From: Cochliopodium minus
Lineage: Eukaryota > Discosea > Himatismenida > Cochliopodiidae
Length of the DNA: 27,063 nucleotides
Direction of reading: 5' to 3'
NCBI GenBank assembly: GCA_024220525.1
Contig: JAMYWO010000432.1
Coordinates: 1-27,063, forward strand
The position numbers and the translations under genes are program-made. The notes under the pieces are model-generated. The model was given only the letters and a program-made list of their open reading frames with translations, was not told where the DNA came from and did no database searches. Shown in pieces: positions 1-10,000 of the stretch (positions within the stretch are counted from its first letter, which is position 1; the number at the start of each line of letters is the position of its first letter).

Positions 1-123
1 ATCTTCAAGTTACGCAATAGGAAAACGGGTGCTTCTGTCACCTTGTTTGTGTTTGGGTCAGGATTTCTTTTCTTGTATGAGATTTTTTTTGTTTGTATTT
101 TTTTGGAAACTGGTTTTTTTTTT
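1..123 (-). other. Possible unassigned coding exon
   Basis: Read on the minus strand, this edge segment is open to the window end. It gives a lysine-rich stretch followed by a complex, non-repetitive sequence containing NPDPNTNKVTEAPVFLLRN, which looks more like protein than the surrounding A/T runs. An AG acceptor sits at 125-124. Joining it to the exon at 338-222 does not give a good frame: the only consensus-like donor (at 222-221) creates a stop codon. It may therefore be part of another gene or of an alternative transcript. The plus strand is also open here but runs straight into poly-T-coded Phe/Leu, so I prefer minus. No family is recognised. Confidence 0.25.
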
Positions 124-221
124 CTATTTTCTTTTATAAAATTTAATTATTTTTTAATTATTTTTTATTTTTTTATATTATTTCTTTTAATAATTTTTTT
201 ATTTATTTTTTATTCTTTTTA

Positions 222-610
222 CTATAGAATTTTTCTATAGAAGTGAAGACTTTCAATGTTTCTCCTCACCTTCTCTCTATCTTCTTTATCTCTTCCTCCC
301 TTCACATGAAAAGATTCCAAGAAAGGCAGTTCATTTATCTTTTCACTTTTAAAAAAAAAATTAAAAACAGATATTCGATTGTTTTTTTTTTTATTTTTTT
401 TTAATATATTTATATTATTTCAATTTTTTATTTTTTTATTTTTTTACATTTAGATTCCCTGCAACGAAAATTTGATTTTTGAAGCTTTTGAGCTTTGATT
501 GGATTTTTAATTTGATACCTCCTTGGTCTTTTCCTCTACCTTTTCTACTTTTTTTTTCCTTGTTTACAACCAAACTCTTGTATATTTCTTCGAATTTTAA
601 TCTGACTTTA
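222..610 (-). CDS. Unrecognised basic protein, 3' part (two exons)
   Basis: Two minus-strand exons are supported: 610-448 and 338-222. The first is preceded by a pyrimidine-rich stretch ending TTTTAAG. It ends in phase 0 at a GTAAAA donor and joins in frame to an exon starting after AAAAG. The product begins KVRLKFEEIYKSLVVNKEKK and ends in FYRKIL before a TAG stop. It is rich in Lys and Arg, has no transmembrane segment, and matches no family I know. The upstream exon or exons and the start codon could not be found: no ATG with a usable donor is visible between 611 and about 900. The exons have clearly more G and C than their surroundings, which is the main reason to believe them. The gene is divergent from the methyltransferase gene to the right. 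Confidence 0.4.
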
Positions 611-1203
611 CTTAAAATAAAAGTAAAACAAAATGAACTTAATTTGTGAAGGTGATTTGTTTATTTTATTAATAATAATAGATTCTATACATAAATATTT
701 CAATTATATAATATCGAGCTTATATTTTATTTCATCCTTGAATTATGAAGATTATCTCCATATATTTTCTTTGTGCATATATATATTTTCTTGCCAAATA
801 AAAATAATGTGCTGAATAAAAAATATTATATAGAAATTATTGAATGTTAAAGATAGTTTTACATTGATCTCCATTAAAATTTTAAATTCGTTCTGTAGAA
901 AAAAAAATTTATGCTTATTTGCTTTTTTTTTTAATTTTTCTAATTTTAAAATTTATAAAAAAAAAAATTGTTGCAATCCACGAAAGCAATTAAAATAATC
1001 ATTTATTTATTTATATATAGATAGAAAACAACAACAACGATACAGATGATCCAAATAATTTTGATAGAAAAAAAAATATTTAATTATATACACAACGATA
1101 TAGCAATGAAAATAATTATTATTTTTTTAATTAATATTTCCCCATAATTTAAATTAAAATAAAATTAATATTACCATCTTATTATTGCTATGATGATGTG
1201 AAG
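611..1203. other. Divergent spacer, no supported gene
   Basis: This AT-rich stretch lies between a minus-strand gene and the plus-strand methyltransferase gene. It should hold the 5' ends of both and any promoter, but no specific element can be named. A short complex segment at about 1022-1080 reads as an Asn/Asp-rich peptide (ENNNNDTDDPNNF) on the plus strand. However, no GT donor lies between it and the next exon, so it cannot be spliced on and is not annotated as coding. Confidence 0.4.
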
Positions 1204-4200
1204 ATTCAATAATAATGAGGCATGGAATGTCGAGGATCTGAATGTGGAGGAGATGGATTATATGCCGACGATGAAGAAGGAGATGCATAATGATCAGAAT
1301 GGGGATAATATGATCGATATGGATAATAATTCGCTGAATCATAATATATTGATAAATAATCACCATTTGAATGATACGATGATCCATACAATGAATTTCG
1401 ATCAAATAGGGAGCATGAATAATAATGGAATGATGAATGATAATATGACAGATGATCTAGGAGATGATCTTCATCACATCGAATCAATAGATCCCAATCA
1501 CAATGATGATCATCTGAACAATGCATCTCTGATGGAGATACATGATCAGATCGAAATTAAGATCGAGAACTTGAAGGAGGAGAAGAAAAAGGTGAGGAAG
1601 AGGGAGGACTATGGTAAAAAGGAGATCAAGAAAGAGTTTATCAAAAAAGAAAACAAGAACCCCAAAAAAAAAGATTCAAAAAATAAAACCAACAAAAAAA
1701 AGCAAAAAGGTAAAAAAAAATTTATTAGGAATAAATTGAATTATTTCTTTTTTTTTTAATTGATACATTTTTTTAAATTATACTCATAATTAATTTCAGA
1801 TTTATTAAATTTTATAAATTTTATTTTGAATTAATTTTTCAAATTAATTTTTGTACATACATTTCTTCATTTTTTATGAATTAATACTGATATTTAATTA
1901 TTTTCTTTTTTTTATAATTTAATACTGAAATTTTCTGAGGAACATTAAATTAAAAGACACTCTAAAAATAAACTCTTTTTAGAAGAAGAAGAAAGTGACG
2001 AAGAGAATGAAAGTTCTATTTCGGAGTCCAACAAGAAGATCAAGCTGGAAGAGATGCTGATCAAGGAGGATTTAAGCACTTATTCCTTAATCTCCATTTT
2101 TGAAGAGAAAAATCTCACCAATTTGCTCGAGTTGGACGTTTGTGAGATGTGTGGGAGTTTTGGTGGTGATGAAGAAAAAACTATGCTGTAAAATTTTTTT
2201 TAAAAAATAAAACTAAAGAAACTTTTTTTAAAATCAGATTTCAAATATTTTTAAAAAATAAAACAAAAGAAAATTTTTTTTTTTAAAATATATTTAAATC
2301 TTATTGATATATTTTTTGAAATATTATTTTAAAAAAACTTTTTTTAAATAGAGATTATTTTAAACTATTTTCTAAAAAAAAAAAAACAAAAGATATTGTA
2401 AAGATTGCGGAGATTGTTACCACAGCTTTTGTTTCACACCACCACTAAAAATAGAATTAGAAGAACTGAGGAGAGACTGGCAATGCCCCGCCTGCAAAAT
2501 CTGCAAGGTTTGTAAAAACTCGGAGAAAGAGGATCAACTTTTGGTTTGCGACAATTGTGACAAGTGTTTGCACACCTTTTGTTGTGATCCTCCTCTCAAG
2601 AAGGTTCCTGATGGTGAATGGAAATGTAACAGCTGTAACCAATGTGTTGTTTGTAATAAAATTTGTCAGATCAAAGACAGTACGGCACTTTTCTTGAAAA
2701 ATTTTTTATTTTTTTTATTTTTTATTTTTGATTTTTTTATATTTGATTATTTAATTTTTTATTTTTAAATTAAGTTTCATTTTCTATTTTTAATTTTTTG
2801 ATTTATTTTTTAAAATTAATTTATTTTATATATTTTTTATTTTATTGATTGTTGATTTTTTATTTTTTTCTTAAATTTTAATATTATTGTGTTTAATTTT
2901 TTTATTATTTTCATTATTTTCATTTTAAATCTATATTTTTTATTTTCTTATTCTTTTTTTTAAATAGGCAACAATTATATCATCTGCTCTTGTTGTAGTA
3001 GACGTGTACATTCAAATTGTCTGGACAACAAAAAAAAAATCACAACACTTTGCCCCTTCTGCAGGAAAAAGAAGGAAACCCCTAGCCCCCTCATCAAAAA
3101 AGAGTCGAATCAACAAAAGAACACCAAAATAAAAAAAAGTCTTAAAGACAGCGAAAAAATTGGTAAAACAAATAAATTTGTTAATCATTTAATTTTTTTT
3201 TTAAATTTTAATAATTTTCAATTTATTTTATTTTATTTTTTATTTTTTATTTTATTTTATTTTATTTTTTATTTTCATTTTAATTTATTTTTATTGCAGA
3301 AAATAATACAAATAAAAACATAAAAATCGAAGAAAACACAAAACAAAACAAAGCTAAAGAAACGAATTTTTCTTTCATCGAATGTGTCATTTGCAACGTC
3401 AACTTCGAGCAAACCACATGCGAAGGGAGGTTCATTCCCATCCCGGTGAAAAATCACGGAGAGTACTCTGAAACATTCGCTCACATAAACTGTTTGGTTT
3501 GGTCCAAAATATTTTTAAATCGAGTCGGTAAAAGATATTTTATGAAAAATTTGTCATTTTATTAATTTTTTTGATTTTAAATTTTTTTTTAATAAAGAGT
3601 TTTGTCTAATACAAAAAACTAAATTTTTTTAAAAATTCATCTCATTGTCACGTTTTTTATTTTCTACTAGTTTTTCTTTTTTGTTAATATTTTTTATTTA
3701 TTTATTTTGATTCTATTTACCACAATCAAATTAAACATTCAAACAAAAAAAAATAAAAAAAAAAATTCAATTTGAATCGATATTTATTCTCAATTTTAGA
3801 TTTATTCAAAAAGTGTTTTTATTTTTTTATTTTTTTTATTTTTTTTAATATATAAAAATTTTTTAATAAATTTTTAGGATCTAAATTGAACATAACATGC
3901 ATCAAAAACAGCAAGAAAAAGAAGAAGAGATACGAAAACTCCAACATCTACAAAATGAAATGCACTCATTGCGACAAAGAAAGAGCAACGCTTGAATGCA
4001 CCTTCGGCAGCTGCAACAACAACTATCACTATCTTTGTGCGAAGAACTTGGGTTTGAAATTTGGTGAAAATATGGCTTTTTTGTGTGAAAAACATTCAAA
4101 CGAAAAATCTAGGTAAAAAATTTATTTATTTTATTTATTTTATTTATTATTTATTTTATTTATTTTTTATATATTATATTTTTTTATTTTATATTTTATT

Positions 4201-6839
4201 TATTTTATTTATTTTATTTATTTTATTTATTTTATTTATTTTATTTATTTTATTTATTTTATTTATTTTATTTTTAAAGTAACATGAAGGAGTTCAATCC
4301 AAATTTGTTGCTACAAAACGTTCATTTCAATGTAAATGCTTTCCACAAGCAACAGTATACTCCAAAGCCAACAAAGGTCCTCCGCTGTGGGTCTGTAATG
4401 GTAAAAAAAAAAAATCTCATTAAATTTTCATATTAATTTTATTTTTAAGATTTTAAATTAAAAAATTTATTTATTAAAAAAAATTTTTTTTTTTAGATTT
4501 TTGATTTATTTCATTTTTTTAATTTCAACATAATTTTTATAATTTTTAAATTTAAAAATCTTTATCCAATTTCTTAATTTTTAATAATTTTTAATTAATT
4601 TATTTTTTATATTATTTTAGGTTGTTTCATTGGGAAAAATTCTTTTCAACCAAGAAAACTTCCACAAAGACAGCGTGATCTACACGCCAGGTTATCACGT
4701 GATCAGGAAGTTCCCCTCCTACCTCACCGAAAACAAACTAGTAAACTACAAGCTGTACATCAAAAGAAAGATATTCGATCCCTCTCACTATCCTCCTTCA
4801 AACAACAAAACAATCGACGAATCAAATAAATTCTCCGCTAACAATTTTTTAATTCCGCACAAAATGAAATTTGAAAATGATAATAATAATAGTAATAATG
4901 ACAACAATCAAAATAATCACAATTTCTCAGAAAAAATTTTCAGTGAAAAAAATTTTAATCATACCGATATTAATGGCGAGAGTTTTTATCGAAAGGACTC
5001 CAAGAGTGATTATGATTTAAAGAAGGACCACCCTCTTTTTAAGATTGTGGCCATGGATGACCCAAACAATCCCATCATCACTGATTCTCCTATCGATTCC
5101 TGGAAAATGGTAATATATTTGAGTTTTTATTTATTTTTTGTTTATTTTTAATTTTCTTTTCTGAATTAATCTCATTTTTAAAATTTTTAAATTTTTTGAT
5201 TCAATTTTTCTCATTTAAAATTATGATATCAAAATTTATTTTATGAGTAAATTTGATTATTAAAAATTTTGATTTAAATATTTCAAATAAATTTTTGATT
5301 TATTAAATTAATCAAATTAAAATTTATTTTTATTTTTTATTTTTTTATTTTTTTATTTTTTTATTTTTATTTTATTATTTTTTTATTTTTTTATTTTTTT
5401 ATTTTTTATTTTTTTATTTAAGGTTTTGAAAAGGAAATCGGAAAATTTGGGCAAAGAGGTGATTTTCTCAGACAGACACTCCGTGTGGCAATCCTTTTGC
5501 AAATTAAGTTGGATCCAAAAAGAGATAGAATACCTCCCCTTCTCCCACCAGTGTACCAACTACAATTTTTTTTTCAACAAAAAGAAAGACAAGAAAAACT
5601 TTTTCGTAGAAAATGAGTTGTCTGTCACTGGTTGTGCAAGGTCTGGTAAAAAAAAAAAAATTTTTTTTTGTTAGTTTAAATTTATTTTTTATTAAATTCA
5701 ATTTTTAAAAAAATTTAATTTCAATTTGATTTTTTATTTTTTAAAATTTTATTTTATTTCAATTTTTATTTTTTATCTTTGAATAATTCAATAATTTAAT
5801 TTCAATTTTTTATTAATTTTAATTTATTTTCAATCATTTTTTATTTTTTATTTTTAAATTTATTTTCATTTTTTTAATTATTTTAAATTCAACTTTTTAG
5901 TTGATTTTTGTTTTTTCATATTCTCATCTTCAATTTCTTTATTTTCTATTTATTTTTTCATTTCATTTTGAAGACGGATACAAAAAGAAACAAAAGAACC
6001 AATCAAAGCACAGATACGCCCCCAACGAAAAATTCGAGCTTTTCACGAACCACTTTATCAACCTCAACAAACAGTCTGACAACAACAGCCTTTTCTCAGA
6101 ACTCAACTCCTATCAACAATTAAAAGAAAATCCCAAAAAATTGGTCATTGGAAAATCCAAAATACAAGGTAAAAAAAAAAAAAATTCTTACAATTGATTA
6201 GATATAAATCAAAATAACAAAAAGAATTAATTTTAAAAATAAATAAAAATTGCATAAAAAATAAATAAAAAACAAATAAAAAAATTTATAAAAAAAATTC
6301 TTACAATTCAACAAAAAACAACAAAAAATAAATATAAATAAATATTGAATGATAAAACCTTGATATTTAAACAATTGCCTTTTTTTAAAGGTATGGGTGT
6401 TTATACAGTCGATCCCATCAAAGAGGGGGAAATGGTGATTGAGTACATCGGAGAAATAGTTAGGAACAACATCGCCGACAAAAGGGAGAAAATCTATGAC
6501 GATAAGAACATAGGGTGTTACATGTGGAAGCTCGATGATCTCAGCGTAGTCGATGCCACTTTCAAAGGGAATTTGGCTAGATTCATTAATCATTCTTGTG
6601 ATGTAAAAAATAAAAATATTTTTTTTTTATTTTTTAATTTATTAATAACTTTTTTTTTTTAATAGCCTAATTGTGAGGTTAGAGTGATTACTTGTCAAAA
6701 TAAAAGGCATGTTGTCATTTTTGCAAAAGAAAACATCGGGTCTGGTGAAGAACTTTCCTACAACTACATGTTCAGTGAGGAAGAAGTCAAAATTCCTTGC
6801 CATTGTGGTGCCAAAAATTGTAGAGGAACACTGAATTAA
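1204..6839 (+). CDS. KMT2/trithorax-like histone H3K4 methyltransferase
   Basis: Predicted nuclear H3K4 methyltransferase with twelve exons: 1204-1709, 1983-2187, 2393-2679, 2968-3162, 3300-3527, 3878-4112, 4280-4400, 4621-5109, 5423-5645, 5974-6168, 6391-6602, 6666-6839. All phases close. From ATG 1253 the protein is 1006 residues. It has an acidic/basic low-complexity N-terminus (1-200), then three Cys/His zinc modules of PHD type (about 208-342, with C-D-N-C-D-K-C-L-H in the second). An extended PHD (about 405-515), FYRN (about 577-625), an Asn-rich linker and FYRC (about 725-785) follow. A WIN motif GCARSD (809-814), SET (about 872-990, NHSC at 945-948) and post-SET CHCGAKNC (994-1001) end the protein. 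No CXXC, bromodomain or AT-hook is visible. The order PHD-ePHD-FYRN-FYRC-SET is that of KMT2A/trithorax. In-frame complex sequence continues upstream of ATG 1253 to an AG at 1203, so a missing 5' exon is possible. Confidence 0.93.
4195..4277 (+). repeat. Period-9 tandem repeat in an intron
   Basis: This repeat fills the 3' half of the intron between the ePHD exon and the next exon of the methyltransferase gene. The unit is TTTATTTTA (spacings of 4 and 5 between A residues alternate), with about nine near-perfect copies reaching almost to the AG acceptor at 4278-4279. Because 9 is a multiple of 3, it stays open as Phe-Ile-Leu repeats in one frame, which explains a spurious hydrophobic ORF here. 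Confidence 0.85.
5337..5421 (+). repeat. T-rich ATTTTTTT simple repeat in an intron
   Basis: Imperfect T6-T8 plus A units occupy the 3' end of the intron before the second FYRC exon of the methyltransferase gene. They run directly into the TTTAAG acceptor and probably serve as an extended polypyrimidine tract. Confidence 0.7.
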
Positions 6840-7005
6840 AATATTTAAAATAAAAAAAAAAACAAATAAAAATAAAAAAAACACATTTTAATTATTTAAA
6901 CAAATAAAAAATAAAAATAAACTTTTCTTTCATAAATTAATTTAATTTTTAAAAACTTTTTCACTAATTTAAAAAAATATGTAAAAAAAAAAAAAAATTC
7001 AATTT

Positions 7006-10000
7006 TCAAAATTCATTTTCAATTGAATCCTCTGATTCAGAGTCATGTTTGATGGCAACTCTTCTCTGAGAAATAATATTGAATAAATCTGAAAGAACAC
7101 CACCTCCAAGACCACCGCCTCCTAATAAAAAAATAAAAATAAAAATAAAAAAATAAAAATAAAAAAATATAAAATAAAAAATAGAAAAAAAAAAAAATAA
7201 TAAGAAAATAAAAAATAAAATAAAAGTAAATTTCTTTTTTGTTTTACCATTGTTTTCACTGAAGTCATTTTGTTTTGCGGAAGTCATAGGCTCACTTTTG
7301 TCGACAGTAACAGATTTTTTCAATCCCTTCTTGGAAAAATTTTGAATAGAAGATAACAAACTTCCTCTTTCATCATCAACTTTTAATAATTAAAAACAAA
7401 AATAAAAATTAATTTATTGAAAATAAAAATAAAAATTAATTGATTAAAAATAAAAATAAAAATTAAAAAAATTAAATTAATTTTACTTTCTGGGAGAGGA
7501 GAAGCATTTCCACCACTGTTAAAAGCATCATTTGTGGATTTTGGACGAGAGGGAGTGTTATTTTCAAAAATTGGGGGAGGTGGGGGAGGTGGTACGTTTC
7601 CCTCTGGAAAATTGTTTTCTATGTTTGTATTGTTGTAATTTTCATTGGATGGTGGAGGTGGCGGAATGTCTATTCAAAGTAAAAAAATAAAAAATAAAAA
7701 ATAAAAAAATAAAAATAAAAATAAAAATAAAAATAAAAATAAAAAAAATAAAAATAAAAAATAAAAAATAAAAAAATAAAAATAAAAATAAAAAATAAAA
7801 AAATAAAAAAATAAAAAAATAAAAAAATAAAAAAATAAAAAAATAAATAAAAATAAAATGAAAAAAATAAAAATAAAAATAAAAATAAAAATAAACAAAA
7901 AATAAAAAATAAAATGAAAAAAAATCAAATCAAAAAAATCTGGTTTACCATTGCTAAAGAGAGGAGGAGGGATGTTGACCAATAAATTAGGATCACTGAT
8001 AGTAGGAGTCAAGACAGGAGGATTCTTGTTGGATCTGGAAGGAACTTGGGGGACGTCGTTGTTGGTTGGGGGAGGGTTGGTGTTGTTCTGAGGCCTTGGT
8101 GGAGGCTTAGGAATCTCCCCTGAATCTCCCAAGTTCGGAGGTGTTGATTTTGGAGGCATTGTATAATGTTTATTGCTAAAATGATTTTTTTTTTATTTTT
8201 AATTATTATTTTTCATTTTTATTTATTAAATTTTTTTAATTTCATTTTTATTTTTTTATTTTTTTAATCTTTAATTTTTTTTTTTTTTAATTTTTATTCA
8301 TTTAATTTGAATTTTTTTTACCTGCTGCTGTTACGAGGAGACAATACTTCATTTGGAGAGGAAACATCCACGTCTCCAGAACTTTGATTAAGTCTTTGTG
8401 GAGGTGGAGAAACCAAAAGTGGTGTGATTTCTTTGAAAGTTAAATTTCTCAATGTAATTCTCAATAAATTTTATTTTTTATTTTTAATTATTGTTTTTTA
8501 TTTATTATTGTTTTTTATTTTTTATTTTTTTGTGTTTTATTTATTTTTATTTTTTATTTTTTATTTTTTATTTTTTATTTATTTATTTTAATTTTTTACT
8601 TATTTATTTATTTTTTATTTTTTATTTACCTTCATCAAAAGTTCCGAAAGTTCCGATGATAGTCTTAAGTTCAGGAGGAACAACCCTCTCATTATTAACA
8701 ACCTGAGAGTTGCACTTCAACAAACGGTCGGAGATATTGGCGAAATGGTGGATGTTGGTCAAGATGGGTTTCTCCTTTTGGCGGAGCCTTTCGGGAAGTT
8801 GGTTTTCTTTGTTGGGCCTGTTTTTGGCGATTTGGAGTTGGATTTCGAGTAACACTTCTTGAAGTTGTTTTTGTTTGACTGGTCTCAGTTTTTTGTGAAG
8901 TCCAACTGAGAAGAAAAAAAAAATTTGAAAATCGATCGAGGAAAAATTGAACGGAAAAACCAAAAATTTCAAAAAAAAAGAAAAAAATATTAAAGAAGAA
9001 GGAAAATGAAAGAAAAAACTAATGAAAATTTTAACAAAAAATCAAAATAAAAAAAAATGTTTGATCAATCAAGAAATTAAAGAAAAATAAATTTGATCAA
9101 ACAAAAAAATTTGAAAAACCAAATATGTACAATAATTCAAAAAAAAAGATAGATTTTTAAACAAAAAATCAATAAAATAGTTAAAAAATTAAAAGATTAA
9201 AAAGATTAAAAATAATAAATAAAATTAAAAATATTATAAAATACTTACCAAGAGCTGTTGATTGGGTATCTACTGTAGAATTCAAACGGATGTAATCTCC
9301 CCAAGGAAACTCGAAAAAGTAAAGAGATTTGTTCAATCCTCTCTTGAAAGTGGTGTGCAAAGCTAACAAAATTAAAAAATGATAAATTAAAAATAAAAAT
9401 ATATAGATAAATCACAAATCAAAAAGTAAAAATAAATTAAAAAAAAAATCATAAAAAAGTTAAAAATGATAAATAAAATAAAAAATTAAAAATTAAAAAA
9501 TTAAAAAACTTTTGACAGAAAAAAATAATTAATATTTAAAAAAATCAAAATAAAATCAAAATTAAAAAAAAATTATTACCTTGATAACCAGACAAACCAA
9601 TAGAGTTATTATCAATGGTGATTGATCTCAAAGTGTTGTTTAGTCTGAGAAACATCGCCAAAATGGTACCTCCCAAATCACTGAGCTTGTTCTCGGAGAT
9701 GTCGAGTTCCAAGAGGGAGCTGTTCTGTGCCAAGTTCTCCAATAGTGGAAGAATGACTCTCCCGTCATAACTTTTGTTCATTTTCAATGTTTTGATGGTT
9801 GGACAGCTTTTCAGGAGAGAAGAAAGGGATGTTGCAATTCTCTTAAAAAAAAAAAATAAAAATAAAAATAAAAATAAATAAAAATAAAAATAACAAGAAT
9901 TATTAACAAAAGTACAAATGAATAAATAAAAATAAAAATAAAAATAAAAATAAAAATAAAAATAAAATAAAAATAACAAGAATTATTAACAAAAGTACAA

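Noticed and set aside
1022-1083. Asn/Asp-rich plus-strand peptide as a first exon of the methyltransferase
   Set aside because: It has no GT donor before the next exon at 1204 and is closed by TAA, so it cannot be joined.
1244-1246. GTG as the start of the methyltransferase
   Set aside because: A nuclear gene is expected to use ATG. The GTG is simply an internal valine codon in an open frame that extends further upstream.
1154-1526. Two minus-strand open frames (83 and 106 codons) rich in His, Ser, Tyr and Ile
   Set aside because: They are antisense to the first methyltransferase exon and result from its GAT/ATG-type low complexity. They have no splice or family support.
4061-4282. Hydrophobic Phe-Ile-Leu repeat protein
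   Set aside because: It is an intron made of a period-9 T/A repeat that happens to stay open in one frame.
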